Positions 24,277 to 33,478 of a stretch of DNA of 64,000 bases are shown piece by piece; the first letter of the stretch is position 1; each line of letters opens with the position of its first letter. Below the pieces are notes generated by a model, which saw only the letters and a list, made by a program, of their open reading frames with translations, had not been told where the DNA came from and did no database searches. The stretch is from Bacteroidota bacterium (lineage in GTDB: Bacteria; Bacteroidota; Bacteroidia; Flavobacteriales_F; PHOS-HE28). Location of the stretch: positions 1 to 64,000 of the forward strand of contig JACTMO010000087.1 of NCBI GenBank assembly GCA_014584605.1, read 5' to 3'. Position numbers and translations under genes: made by a program.

Positions 24277-25342
24277 CCTGAACAGCGGACTGGCCTGGAG
24301 CCTGCTGGCCATGGCCGGCGCGGCGGCGGGGATGTACGTGATGCTGCAACGCTTCGAGCCCGCACGGCCCGAACTGCGCTGGCTGCTGCTGCTGCTGCCG
24401 CTGGTGGCGGCGGTGTACCTCTGGCGCCGCCACGCCCAGCGCGCCAGCCTCACCCTCAGCACCGCCCAGGCCTTCCGCACCCTGCCCACGGGATGGGCCG
24501 TGCCCCTGCGGCACCTGCCCTTCGCGGCCTCCCTGCTGGGTCTTGGCCTGCTGCTCACCGCCCTCACCCGCCCCCAGAGCAAGGACGCCTGGCAGGACGT
24601 GGAGGCCGAGGGCATCGACATCGTGATGGCCGTGGACATCTCGGCCAGCATGCTGGCGCGCGACCTGAAGCCCGACCGGCTCGAGGCCGCCAAGCGCGTG
24701 GCCGCCGACTTCATCGATGCACGCCCCAACGACCGCATCGGCCTGGTGGTGTACGAGGGCGAGGCCTTCACCCAATGCCCCCTCACCACCGACCACGACG
24801 TGCTGAAGGACCTCTTCAAGCAGGCGCGCTCCGGCCTGATCGAAGGCGGGACCGCCGTGGGCATGGGGCTGGCCACCGCCGTGAACCGCCTGCGGGAGAG
24901 CACGGCCCGCAGCCGTGTGGTCATCCTGCTCACCGACGGGGTGAACAACGCCGGCACCGTGCAGCCCGAGGATGCCGCGCGGATCGCCGCTGAACTGGGC
25001 GTGCGCGTCTACACCATCGGTGTGGGCACACGGGGCAAGGCCCTGAGCCCGGTGGCCATCTATCCCAACGGCCAGTACAAGTACGACCTGGTGGACGTGG
25101 AGATCGACGACAAGATGCTGGAGCGCGTGGCCACCCTCACCGGGGGCCGCTATTTCCGGGCCACGGACAACAAGGCCCTGGCCCGCATCTACGCGGAGAT
25201 CGACAGCCTGGAGAAGACCCGCATCAAGGTGACCGAGCACAACCGCCGCAACGAGGAGTACTTCCCCTTCGCGCTGGCCGGCGCCTGCCTGATGCTGCTC
25301 GCCTTTGTCACCGACCGGCACCTGTTGCGCAACACCCCATGA
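24260..25342 (+). CDS. batA: BatA: VWA-domain membrane protein
   Basis: 360 residues from the ATG at 24260, inside the end of the previous gene. Two N-terminal spans (~10-30 and ~35-52), a further one at ~85-105, then a VWA domain with intact MIDAS (VMAVDISASML, GGTAVGMGL, LLTDGVNNAG), and a C-terminal span (YFPFALAGACLMLLAFV). In Bacteroides the Bat proteins are linked to oxygen tolerance; the VWA domain probably binds partners under MoxR control. The stop overlaps batB by four bases. Confidence 0.9.
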   Translation: MRKPGDLNSGLAWSLLAMAGAAAGMYVMLQRFEPARPELRWLLLLLPLVAAVYLWRRHAQRASLTLSTAQAFRTLPTGWAVPLRHLPFAASLLGLGLLLTALTRPQSKDAWQDVEAEGIDIVMAVDISASMLARDLKPDRLEAAKRVAADFIDARPNDRIGLVVYEGEAFTQCPLTTDHDVLKDLFKQARSGLIEGGTAVGMGLATAVNRLRESTARSRVVILLTDGVNNAGTVQPEDAARIAAELGVRVYTIGVGTRGKALSPVAIYPNGQYKYDLVDVEIDDKMLERVATLTGGRYFRATDNKALARIYAEIDSLEKTRIKVTEHNRRNEEYFPFALAGACLMLLAFVTDRHLLRNTP

Positions 25343-26475
25343 ACCGCCCACGTCTCTGGCCCGCCCTGCTCACGGTGATCCTGCTGGAGCTGCTGGTCGC
25401 CGGCCTGATGGCCCTGCTGTGGTTCACGCTGCTGCGCGGCGAGCCCGCGTTCCGTTTCGGCCGGCCGCAGATGCTCTGGGGTCTCGCCGTCGGTCCCGTG
25501 CTGGCCCTGTTGTTCGCTGTGGACCTGTGGCGGCGGCGCCGTGCCCTGCGGCGCTTCGCCCAGGCCCCCACGCTCCGGCGCATGGTACCGGGGGTGAGCT
25601 TCGGCCATGCCACCGTGCGCTTTCTCGCTTTCCGCCACGGCATCGGGCTGGTGGCCCTGGCCCTGGCCGCTCCGCAGTTCGGAACACGCCTGGAAGAGGT
25701 GCGCGCCAGGGGCGTGGACGTCATGGTGGCCCTGGACGTGAGCAACAGCATGTTGTGCGAGGACCTTCGTCCGGACCGGATGGAGGCCGCCCGGCGGGCG
25801 CTGAGCCAGCTGGTGGACCGCCTGCACGGCGACCGGCTGGGCATCGTGGTCTTCGCCGGGGAGGCCTTCGTGCAGCTGCCCCTCACCGCGGACAAGAGCG
25901 CGGCCAAGCTCTTCCTGGCCAGCCTTGGGCCCGACCTGGTACCCACGCAGGGCACCGCCATCGGCGCGGCGATCGAGCTGGCCCGTAAAAGCTTTGGCAA
26001 CAACGAGGGCGGAAGCCGCACCATCATCGTCATCACCGACGGCGAGAACCACGAGGACGATGCCCTGGGCGCCGCCAAAGCCGCAGCCGAGGCCGGCATC
26101 ATCGTACATACCATCGGCATGGGCACCCCGCAGGGCGGACCGCTGCCCATCCGACGGCGTGGACAGCTGGCGGGCTTCCGCAAGGACAAGGACGGCAACA
26201 CGGTGGTGAGCCGGCTGAACGAGCCCATGCTGAAGGCCATCGCTGCGGAAGGCAAGGGGGCGTACGTGCGCGCCACCAGCGCCTCGGCCGGCATCACCGA
26301 GCTCGTGGACGAACTTCGCAACATGGACCAGCGCGACATCGGCACCTTCCGCTTCACCGGTCATCAGGACCGCTTCCAGGTCCCCCTGGCCGCCGGATGC
26401 CTGTTGCTGCTGGCCGGCATGCTCTGGCCCGAACGCCGACGTGTGCGTCACCACCCCGATCCCGCACGGCCATGA
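25339..26475 (+). CDS. batB: BatB: VWA-domain membrane protein
   Basis: 378 residues, the same design as BatA: N-terminal spans (LLTVILLELLVAGLMALLWF, LWGLAVGPVLALLFAVDLW), a VWA domain with MIDAS DVSNSML, GTAIGAAIELA and VITDGENHEDD, and a C-terminal span (VPLAAGCLLLLAGMLW). The two VWA proteins presumably form the core of the envelope complex. Overlaps batC by ATGA (26472-26475). Confidence 0.9.
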   Translation: MNRPRLWPALLTVILLELLVAGLMALLWFTLLRGEPAFRFGRPQMLWGLAVGPVLALLFAVDLWRRRRALRRFAQAPTLRRMVPGVSFGHATVRFLAFRHGIGLVALALAAPQFGTRLEEVRARGVDVMVALDVSNSMLCEDLRPDRMEAARRALSQLVDRLHGDRLGIVVFAGEAFVQLPLTADKSAAKLFLASLGPDLVPTQGTAIGAAIELARKSFGNNEGGSRTIIVITDGENHEDDALGAAKAAAEAGIIVHTIGMGTPQGGPLPIRRRGQLAGFRKDKDGNTVVSRLNEPMLKAIAAEGKGAYVRATSASAGITELVDELRNMDQRDIGTFRFTGHQDRFQVPLAAGCLLLLAGMLWPERRRVRHHPDPARP

Positions 26476-27218
26476 ACCCACGCTCCCTCCCGCTCGTGCT
26501 GGCCGTTCTTGCGGCCACCGGCCTCCAGGCCCAGGACCGCGCCGGTGCGGCCCTGCGCGAAGGCAACGCGCGCTACCGCAACGGCGACCATGCCGGTGCC
26601 GCCGACGCCTACCGCCGGGCGGGCACCCTTGCCCCCGGCGACCTGCGCGCCTCCTTCAACCTGGGCGATGCCCTCTATCGGCAGAACGATGCCGCCGGCG
26701 CACAGCAGCAGTTCGAACGCAGCGCCCGGGAAGCGCTCGACCCGGCCGACCAGGCCCGCGCGTACCACAACCTGGGCAACAGCTTTCTGGCCCAGCGGAA
26801 ACCCGAGCAGGCCATCGATGCCTACCGCCAGGCCCTGCGCCGCGACCCCAGCGACGAGGACAGCCGGTACAACCTGGTCTATGCGCAGCGCATGCTGAAG
26901 CAACAGCAGCAGCAGCAGAACAAGGACCAGCAGAACAAGGACCAGCAGCAGGAACAACAACAACAGGGGGAGCAGCAGAAGCAGGATCAACAGCAACAGC
27001 AGCAGCAGGATCAGCAACAGCAGCAGGATCAGCAACAGCAGCATCCACAACAGGGGGAACAGCAGGGCCAGGAACAGGCGCAACAACCGCAGGGCATGAG
27101 CCGTGAGGAGGCCGAACGTCTGTTGGACGCCCTGGACCGGCAGGAACGCGACGTGCAGGACAAGGTGCGGCGCAAGCTGCGTGCTCCGGTGCGCGTACCC
27201 ATTGAAAAGGACTGGTGA
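26472..27218 (+). CDS. batC: BatC: TPR protein with a Gln-rich linker
   Basis: 248 residues: signal peptide (MNPRSLPLVLAVLAATGLQAQ), TPR repeats at ~22-140 (REGNARYRNGDHAGAADAYRRA, FNLGDALYRQNDAAGAQQQFERS, YHNLGNSFLAQRKPEQAIDAYRQAL), then ~65 residues made mostly of Gln with Asp, Glu and Lys, and a C-terminal helix with EEAERLLDALDRQERDVQDKVRRK. The C-terminal motif is typical of BatC. The Gln tract is long and repetitive at the DNA level and is likely to vary in length. Overlaps batD by four bases. Confidence 0.88.
   Translation: MNPRSLPLVLAVLAATGLQAQDRAGAALREGNARYRNGDHAGAADAYRRAGTLAPGDLRASFNLGDALYRQNDAAGAQQQFERSAREALDPADQARAYHNLGNSFLAQRKPEQAIDAYRQALRRDPSDEDSRYNLVYAQRMLKQQQQQQNKDQQNKDQQQEQQQQGEQQKQDQQQQQQQDQQQQQDQQQQHPQQGEQQGQEQAQQPQGMSREEAERLLDALDRQERDVQDKVRRKLRAPVRVPIEKDW
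26901..27094 (+). repeat. CAG/CAA-rich low-complexity tract inside batC
   Basis: Runs of CAACAGCAG and CAGGATCAGCAACAG units coding for a poly-Gln/Asp linker. The units are irregular, so it is a simple-sequence tract prone to slippage rather than a spaced repeat array. Confidence 0.8.
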
Positions 27219-28954
27219 TGATGCGACGTGCCCTGCTCCTCCTCGCCGCCCTGCTGGCGCTGCCTTTCCTGATCGCCGCCCAGGAGATCAGCTTCGAGGC
27301 CCATGTGGACCGCACCGCCTTCGAAGTGGGCTCCTCGATCCGGCTCACCATCTCGCTCTCCAACGCCAAGGCCGGCTTCACCGAACCCGACCTGGGCGGG
27401 CTCATCGTGGTACAGGGCCCCTTCGAGAGCAGCAGCTTCAACTACATCAACGGGCGGATGAGCAGCTCCGTGAGCCGCACGTACGTGCTCACCGCCACCC
27501 GACCCGGCACCTACACCATCGGCCCCGCCACGGCCCGTGCCGACGGAGGCACCCTGCGGACGGAGCCCATCACCGTGAAGGTGGAGAAAGGGTCGGGCGC
27601 CACGAACGACCGTCTGTTGAACGAGGGCCAGCAACGCGACCGCGACCTGTTCGTCACCATCAGCCTCAGCAAGAACAAGGTGCACGTGGGCGAACAGCTG
27701 GTAGCCACCTACACGCTGTTCTCGCGGTACCCCAACCTGGAGTTGAGCAAGTACGACCTGCCCGCGCTGAACGGCTTCTGGGCCGAGGAGATCGACCAGG
27801 GCGAGACCACCTGGGAGGACCGTCCGCGCACCGTGAACGGGCTGCAATACCGCGTGGCCGTGCTCAAGAAACAGCTCCTGTTCCCGCAGCGCGCCGGCAC
27901 CCTGCGGATCGAGCCGCTGCGCATCACCTGCCTGGTCAACCGCTCGTTCTTCAACCGCGGCAGCCAGGTGGAGGCCATGAGCAACGCCACCGAGGTGCAG
28001 GTGCTGCCGCTGCCGCCCAACGCGCCGCCGGGTGCGGTGGGCACCGTGGGCACCTTCACCTTCACGGGGAAACTGGACCGCGACCGGCTGCGTGCCGATG
28101 AGGCCATGGAACTCACCCTGACCGTGGCGGGCACGGGCAACCTGAAGCTCATCGAAGCACCTGTGCTGGACCTGCCGCCGGACGTGGAGCGCTACGACCC
28201 CAAGGTGAACGACCGCATCAGCGTGAGCGGAAGCGGCATGAGCGGCAGCCGCAGCTTCCAGTACCTGCTGATCCCGCGCCACGCCGGTGAACTGGTGCTG
28301 GGCCCCTTCTCGCTCGCCTTCTACGACCCGGAGGCCGACGCCTACCGTTCGCTCCAGGCCGGCCCTTTCACGGTGCAGGTGGAGCCGGGCAGCGGCGGCG
28401 GGCAGGCCCGGCTCACGCGCCCGAGCAAGGCCGACGTGGAAGTGCTGGACACCGACATCCGCTTCCTACGCACCGGCGACCTGCGCCTGCGCCCCGCAGG
28501 CCATCACCTGCTGGGATCCTGGGCGTGGTGGAGCGGCATGGCGGCACCGGTGCTGGCCCTGGCCCTCCTGGCGGGCTGGCAAAGACGCCGGGAGCGCAAC
28601 AACGCCGACCCTTCGGGCCGCAGGCGCCGCGAGGCCGACAAGGTGGCGCGCAAGCGCTTCAAGGAAGCCCACGCCGCGCTGCGGGACAATGCACGCGAAC
28701 CCTTCTACGCCGCGATGAACAAAGCCCTGCACGGCTATCTGTCCGACCGCTTCGGGCTGGGTGCCGCCGAGGTGAACGAGGCGGTGCTGACCCGTGCCCT
28801 CGGCGAGCGGCCCGATGCGGCGGCCCTGGCCCGGCAGGCCACGGACCTCATCGCCGCCTGCGACATGGCCCGCTACGCCCCGCTGGAGGTGAAGCCCCGC
28901 CAGGCCATGTACGAGGAGGCCATCGCCCTGGTGCAACAGCTCGAACGCCCCTGA
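27215..28954 (+). CDS. batD: BatD family protein
   Basis: 579 residues. Signal peptide (ALLLLAALLALPFLIAAQ), then several immunoglobulin-like BatD domains (~20-410; start ISFEAHVDRTAFEVGSSIRLTISLSNA, later KLDRDRLRADEAMELTLTVAGTGNLK). A membrane span follows at ~437-455 (WWSGMAAPVLALALLAGW). The cytoplasmic tail ends in the helical motif FYAAMNKALHGYLSDRFGLG. BatD is the large periplasmic scaffold of the operon. It is followed 2 bases later by batE. Confidence 0.9.
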   Translation: MMMRRALLLLAALLALPFLIAAQEISFEAHVDRTAFEVGSSIRLTISLSNAKAGFTEPDLGGLIVVQGPFESSSFNYINGRMSSSVSRTYVLTATRPGTYTIGPATARADGGTLRTEPITVKVEKGSGATNDRLLNEGQQRDRDLFVTISLSKNKVHVGEQLVATYTLFSRYPNLELSKYDLPALNGFWAEEIDQGETTWEDRPRTVNGLQYRVAVLKKQLLFPQRAGTLRIEPLRITCLVNRSFFNRGSQVEAMSNATEVQVLPLPPNAPPGAVGTVGTFTFTGKLDRDRLRADEAMELTLTVAGTGNLKLIEAPVLDLPPDVERYDPKVNDRISVSGSGMSGSRSFQYLLIPRHAGELVLGPFSLAFYDPEADAYRSLQAGPFTVQVEPGSGGGQARLTRPSKADVEVLDTDIRFLRTGDLRLRPAGHHLLGSWAWWSGMAAPVLALALLAGWQRRRERNNADPSGRRRREADKVARKRFKEAHAALRDNAREPFYAAMNKALHGYLSDRFGLGAAEVNEAVLTRALGERPDAAALARQATDLIAACDMARYAPLEVKPRQAMYEEAIALVQQLERP

Positions 28955-28956
28955 CC

Positions 28957-29712
28957 ATGCGCCGTATCGCCCTTGCCCTTTGTCTGTTGTCCGGGCCGCT
29001 GGTGCAGGCCATGGACCGCAGCACCGCGGACACGCTGACCGCCCGGGCCACCGCCGCCTATTCCCGGGGCGACCACGCCGGAGCGCTCGCCCTCTTCGAT
29101 TCGGTATACCACCACTGGCGCAGCGCGGGCCTGGCCTACGCCATGGGCAACTGCCACTTCAAGCTCGATCACGTGCCGCAAGCCATCGTGTATTACGAAC
29201 GGGCCCTTCTGCTGGAGCCCGGCGCGGAGGACGTGAAGGCGAACCTGGAGCTCGCGCGCCAGCGTACCATGGACCGGGTGAACGAACTGCCCAGCTTCCG
29301 TCTGGGCGGCACATGGGAGCGCTGGCTCGGTGGTCACGACCTGGACCAGTGGGCGCGTCGATCGCTCTGGGGATGGGCCCTGGCCTGCGCGCTCGCCGCC
29401 GTGGGGTTGTTGCTGCGCGCCACGCTCCGCACCACCGTCCTGGCGATCGCCGGGGGATGCGCTCTTTTCGCTGCGGTCTCCGTGGGCCTCGCCGCACGTC
29501 GCCTGCGCGCCGTGGAACATCCCGGTGCGGCCATCGTGGTCCAGCCGCGGGTGGATGTGCGCAGCGAACCGCGCGACGGGGCCACCACCCTGTTCATGCT
29601 TCACGCCGGCACCAAGGTGGCCCTGGGGGCCGCGAACGCCGGATGGGTGGAGGTGACGCTGGCCAACGGGCACGTGGGCTGGATGCCGACCAGCGCCATC
29701 GAGGCCATCTGA
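28957..29712 (+). CDS. batE: BatE: TPR and SH3-domain membrane protein
   Basis: 251 residues: signal peptide (MRRIALALCLLSGPLVQA), TPR segment (~25-110, YSRGDHAGALALFDSVYHH, YERALLLEPGAEDVKANLELARQR), two membrane spans (~130-185) and a C-terminal bacterial SH3 domain (RVDVRSEPRDGATTLFMLHAGTKV, GWVEVTLANGHVGWMPTSAI). This is the standard BatE layout and the last gene of the operon. It ends 8 bases from the stop of the opposing beta-helix gene, with no obvious terminator between. Confidence 0.88.
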   Translation: MRRIALALCLLSGPLVQAMDRSTADTLTARATAAYSRGDHAGALALFDSVYHHWRSAGLAYAMGNCHFKLDHVPQAIVYYERALLLEPGAEDVKANLELARQRTMDRVNELPSFRLGGTWERWLGGHDLDQWARRSLWGWALACALAAVGLLLRATLRTTVLAIAGGCALFAAVSVGLAARRLRAVEHPGAAIVVQPRVDVRSEPRDGATTLFMLHAGTKVALGAANAGWVEVTLANGHVGWMPTSAIEAI

Positions 29713-29720
29713 AGCGCCCG

Positions 29721-32700
29721 TCAGGGGATCTGCGCCACGCGCACCGCGGTCGGCACGGCCCCTCCCACCGTGGTGAGGATCGGGTCGCGGTCGTTGCCGG
29801 TCCCAACGTACTTCACCACACCGTCCAGGTTGAGGTCCTCGATGCGGTACCCGTTCACCGTGGCCGTGGGCACCGTGCTTCCTACCGCCACCAGCACCGG
29901 ATCGCGGTCGTTGCCCGCACCCGAGTAGCTCACCGTGCCGCTCCGCGTGATGTCGCCCGTCCATAGCGCCCGCACCCCGGCGTTCACCCGCATGCCGTTG
30001 GTGCCGTAGAGCCCCACACTGGTGAGGGTGAAGTCCATCACCTGGCCGTTGGACCCGATGGTGCTGGACAGCATCGCCGCAAGGTGGTTCCGGTGATGGA
30101 CCGCCAGCCGCTTGCCCACGGTGGTGGTACCGAAGCTGACCTGCGTGCCGCCGTTCACGTCCACCACCTGGCCATCGGCGCGCAGCAGGGCCGCACGACG
30201 TTCGGCCACCGAATGCGAGGCATCCGCGTTCCGCAGTTCGAGCACCACCCAATCCACCACGGTGTTGGTGCCGGTGGCGTTCCACACGGCCGAGCTGGCG
30301 CTCACCCCCGCATTGGCCAGGGTCAGGCCGAGTGCGGTGTACGGCTCGCTCTGGGGCAGCACGCTCGAGGTGCGCAGGGTGCTGGCCATGGTCCCCGCCG
30401 TATAGTTCATCGGGCCGTCCAGGAACACCTTGGCGCCCACCGTACCACCGGAGCCGCCGGTGGTGCTGGTACGGTACACCACCTTGGAGGTGTACGGCTG
30501 CAGGGTCACCGTGGAGGGCTGCACCGTGCCGGTGACGTCCTTCCAAGTGCCGCTGAGGGGGAAGGCTTGCGCGGTGGCCTGGTCGTTGTACAACAGGACG
30601 TGCTCCACCGTGGGGTCCACGGCGGTCACGCTGACGCGGTGCAGCTGCACGTTGTCCATGTAGTACAGCGGCTCGGTGTAGTGGTTCACGAAACGCACCA
30701 GCGCCTGGTCCGTGAGGTTGCTCTGGAAATAGAACTCCACCTCGCGACGCTCCGGGCTGAAGGGGAAGTCGCGTCCGTAGATCTGGTTAGGGCCGGTCAT
30801 CTGCGACATGCCCTTCACCCCGGCGTACACCTCGCCATGGGCCGTGCTCTGCAGGCTGAAGCGCATGCGATACCACTGCCCGTTGGTCATCGCGAACTGG
30901 TCCGGGTTCTGGATGTTGTACTCCCAATACACATTGTTGTTGGGGATGTAGGCCTTGAGGCAGCCGTTGTCCAGGTGGGTCAGGTCATGCGTGGCCGTGG
31001 CATTGGTGGGCCAGCCGCCCCATCCGGTCACGTTGTTGGTGAAGGTGCCGTTCACCACCAGGTTGCCGGAGAGCTCGGCCGTGGTGCTCCATGCGTTCTG
31101 GCGCAACGGGCTGCGAACGGATGCGGCATCCTCGGAACGTTCGGTCTGCCAGCGCTCCAACGTGAAGAACTTGCGTACGCCGCCGCTGGTGTTGAACTGC
31201 TCGATGCTCAGTTCATTGAAGGGATCGTAGTAGTAGTTGTTGCTAAAGGTCCCGTAGTCCACCCAGGCGTTCGCATTATACACGTGCAGCTGGCTCATGC
31301 ACAGCTGGTCCTTGGTGAGGCAGTACATGGTGTTACCCGAATACACCGTGTTGAAGGCCGGCACATGGTAGGGCGCCACGGCGCCGGGACCGTTGTAGTT
31401 GCTGTAGTCCGAGATGGAGAGCTGCACCCCGTTGTTGTACAGCACGTTATCCTTCACCTGGTTGCCCGTGCTCACCATGGTGTGGTCCACGTGGATGCCG
31501 CTGCTGGCGCAGTTGGCCACGGTGTTCTTTTCGATCAGGGTGTTCTTGATGCTGATGTTGCCGAAGTAGATGCCGTGGCAGATGGGAAAGAAGCTCGTGT
31601 GCTCCGGGGCCACGCTCTCGGTGTTGCCCACCATGTCCATCACCAGGTTGTTGCGCATCACCAGGCCGTCGGCGTTGTCGATGGCGATGCCGCCCCCGTC
31701 GTTGAGGATGGCCAGGGCCTGCTTCACCACGTTCCGCTCGATCAACGCGTCCTGCTCGATCACCATGCCGATGTATCCGGTGCCCGTCACCTCATTGTCG
31801 GTGAAGGTCATGCCGCTGCCCGTGGACCGGATGCCGAAGTAGCCCCAGTTGCTCTCCCCAAGCCCGGGATGGAGGGCGATGTCCGTGAGCGTGCAATGGG
31901 CGAAGATGCTGTTGTTGTCCAGCAGCATCACCGCGGTGCCGTAGGTGTCCGAGATGGTGAGGTGGTGGAAGTTCTGCTCGGAACCGGTGCTGCGGATGGT
32001 CTGGTAGGTGTCGCTGAACGAACAGTTGGACACCTCCACGTTGTAGGTGCCGCTCATGCGCAGGGAGGCGTCCGTTTGATGGCGGAACTGGAGGTTCTGG
32101 ATCTTCCAGTCGTGGCGCTGCCAGCCCATATAGATGCCGTTGTCCAGTACGGCGGCCTCCACCAGATGGCTGTTGGGGTTGGCGTTGGAGGGACACCAGA
32201 TGTAGAGTTTGTCCGTGGCCTTGTCGTAGTACCACTCGCCGGCGGCATCGAGCAGGCTGAGCTTGTTACGGAGGAAATAGCCCCACTGCTGGGCGCCCAT
32301 GCTGTTCCCCGTGCTCGTGTGTGTGAGCGTGGTGCCCGTGTGCGCCGTGACCCGTGCGGTGTCGTAACTCCAGTTGGTGGTGCGCAGCACCATGGTGGCC
32401 CCGGTGAAATAGCCGCTTCCATGCGTCAGGGCCGCGTCCACCGTGCTCCCGCTCGAGGCATTGTCCGTGCGCAGCCAGCCCGTGTTGGGATAGCGGGCCA
32501 GGGTCTGCATGCTGCCGTCGTAGTACACGTACTTGACGTCCTGGGACACCGTCGCCTGCCAGATGTTGCCGCTGTACGCGGTCCACCCGGTCACGGCCAC
32601 GCTGCCGCTGATGATCGGATCGGCCCCGGTGCCATAGGCGCCCACCTGCATCGGGCTGCCGGAGGTCCCGCTGTCCGAGATCGTCAGCTTGCCCCGGTAC

Positions 32701-32909
32701 AGCCCCCCGCGCTGAAAGAGCACCTGGTCACCCGCGTTGAGGCCGGCCCCCAGCTGGTTCACCCGGTCAATGGTGCGCCAGGGCGCCGTGGATGAGGTCC
32801 CGGCGTTGGCGTCGTTGCCGGTCGGCGAGACGTAATAGGTGACCGCAACGGCATCGGCGGACAACACCATGGCGAAGGCCATGACCAGGGAGGAAAGGAG
32901 GAAGCGCAT
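29721..32909 (-). CDS. Large secreted parallel beta-helix protein with paired C-terminal NDRDP repeats
   Basis: 1062 residues from the ATG at 32909, which opens a signal peptide (MRFLLSSLVMAFAMVLSADAVA). The mature start TYYVSPTGNDANAGTSSTAPWRTID is the common opening of Bacteroidota right-handed beta-helix proteins. Helix repeats follow to ~600 (ALIERNVVKQAL, LVMRNNLVMD, TLIEKNTVANC). A carbohydrate-binding-like beta domain (~640-790) and a further beta region (~860-990) come next. The end has two copies of a segment with GNDRDPVL/VAVGSTVPT and GNDRDPIL/TTVGGAVPT, each preceded by a D.N.DG-like loop. It lacks the usual sorting-domain pattern, so this paired repeat may be the export or anchoring signal. 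Likely a surface polysaccharide lyase or binding protein; substrate unknown. Confidence 0.82.
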   Translation of the reverse strand: MRFLLSSLVMAFAMVLSADAVAVTYYVSPTGNDANAGTSSTAPWRTIDRVNQLGAGLNAGDQVLFQRGGLYRGKLTISDSGTSGSPMQVGAYGTGADPIISGSVAVTGWTAYSGNIWQATVSQDVKYVYYDGSMQTLARYPNTGWLRTDNASSGSTVDAALTHGSGYFTGATMVLRTTNWSYDTARVTAHTGTTLTHTSTGNSMGAQQWGYFLRNKLSLLDAAGEWYYDKATDKLYIWCPSNANPNSHLVEAAVLDNGIYMGWQRHDWKIQNLQFRHQTDASLRMSGTYNVEVSNCSFSDTYQTIRSTGSEQNFHHLTISDTYGTAVMLLDNNSIFAHCTLTDIALHPGLGESNWGYFGIRSTGSGMTFTDNEVTGTGYIGMVIEQDALIERNVVKQALAILNDGGGIAIDNADGLVMRNNLVMDMVGNTESVAPEHTSFFPICHGIYFGNISIKNTLIEKNTVANCASSGIHVDHTMVSTGNQVKDNVLYNNGVQLSISDYSNYNGPGAVAPYHVPAFNTVYSGNTMYCLTKDQLCMSQLHVYNANAWVDYGTFSNNYYYDPFNELSIEQFNTSGGVRKFFTLERWQTERSEDAASVRSPLRQNAWSTTAELSGNLVVNGTFTNNVTGWGGWPTNATATHDLTHLDNGCLKAYIPNNNVYWEYNIQNPDQFAMTNGQWYRMRFSLQSTAHGEVYAGVKGMSQMTGPNQIYGRDFPFSPERREVEFYFQSNLTDQALVRFVNHYTEPLYYMDNVQLHRVSVTAVDPTVEHVLLYNDQATAQAFPLSGTWKDVTGTVQPSTVTLQPYTSKVVYRTSTTGGSGGTVGAKVFLDGPMNYTAGTMASTLRTSSVLPQSEPYTALGLTLANAGVSASSAVWNATGTNTVVDWVVLELRNADASHSVAERRAALLRADGQVVDVNGGTQVSFGTTTVGKRLAVHHRNHLAAMLSSTIGSNGQVMDFTLTSVGLYGTNGMRVNAGVRALWTGDITRSGTVSYSGAGNDRDPVLVAVGSTVPTATVNGYRIEDLNLDGVVKYVGTGNDRDPILTTVGGAVPTAVRVAQIP

Positions 32910-33112
32910 GGGACCCGGCGGTGTTTTGGTGGCGCGAAAATGGCCACCTTCCCCCTTCCATACGGCCTCGGAAGTCCCTGAGGATCTAACAATTCGACCA
33001 GTCCCCCGCAGCGCCCGACCGACAGGGCCGGAGCCCGGCCGAGCGGAGGGCGGCCCGGCCGCTGCGCCCCGATCCACCCGGCCCGTCCGCCTCGTTGCCC
33101 CCCCACCGGCCT

Positions 33113-33188
33113 TGGCGACCCCGGTAGGAATCGAACCTACGACCAGCTGCTTAGAAGGCAGCTGCTCTATCCACTGAGCTACGGGGCC
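33113..33188 (-). tRNA. tRNA-Arg (TCT), CCA encoded
   Basis: Full cloverleaf on the minus strand: acceptor GGCCCCG pairs with CGGGGTC, D-arm GCTC...GAGC, anticodon loop CTTCTAA with anticodon TCT, T-loop TTCGATT. Discriminator G followed by an encoded CCA at 33115-33113. First of three leftward tRNA genes, each with its own promoter box. Confidence 0.95.
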
Positions 33189-33195
33189 TGGACGG

Positions 33196-33203
33196 CGAAA
33201 GTA
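33196..33203 (-). promoter_or_regulatory. Core promoter box TACTTTCG for tRNA-Arg
   Basis: One base from TAnnTTTG, ending 7 bases before the mature 5' end, which allows a very short 5' leader. Confidence 0.5.
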
Positions 33204-33356
33204 CTTCGGCGCTCAGCAACGACGCGGGGCCGTACGATGTCCTCTGCATGGGAACACCGGTGTTGCCGACGGCCGACCATCTGCGGTCGTGGAGCCATCC
33301 TGCCCGTCGGACCACGCACCCAAGGAGACGAGCGTTGGCCATGCCGAGATCGGGCC

Positions 33357-33387
33357 AAAAAGCAAGATCCCGCCAGGTGGCGGGATC
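33357..33387 (-). terminator. Rho-independent terminator after tRNA-Pro
   Basis: GATCCCGCC and GGCGGGATC form a perfect 9-bp stem around a 4-base loop (33366-33387). On the minus strand it is followed by TTGCTTTTT. It lies 8 bases beyond the 3' end of tRNA-Pro. Confidence 0.85.
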
Positions 33388-33395
33388 GTCCCTTG

Positions 33396-33470
33396 TCGGG
33401 GTGGTGTGATTCGAACACACGACCCCCTGGTCCCAAACCAGGTGCGCTAACCGGGCTGCGCTACACCCCG
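33396..33470 (-). tRNA. tRNA-Pro (TGG)
   Basis: Cloverleaf on the minus strand: acceptor CGGGGTG pairs with CACCCCG, anticodon loop TTTGGGA with anticodon TGG, T-stem GTGTG/CACAC around TTCGAAT, discriminator A. CCA is not encoded (CAA follows). Confidence 0.95.
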
Positions 33471-33478
33471 AGGGGCGC

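Noticed and set aside
26901-27094. Repetitive CAG/CAA tract considered as a possible repeat array or CRISPR
   Set aside because: Units are irregular, there are no unique spacers, and the frame encodes the Gln-rich BatC linker.
29721-32909. A 900-codon open frame on the plus strand inside the beta-helix gene, and other very long antisense frames (for example over 1021-2844, 12511-14544 and 48740-50926)
   Set aside because: GC-rich third positions keep the opposite strand open. These translations are low-complexity (His, Arg, Gly, Val, Ala) with no domain pattern, while the other strand carries clear families, signal peptides and sorting domains.
33240-33395. Possible extra tRNA or small RNA between tRNA-Arg and tRNA-Pro
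   Set aside because: Only the terminator hairpin at 33366-33387 is convincing; no cloverleaf could be drawn.
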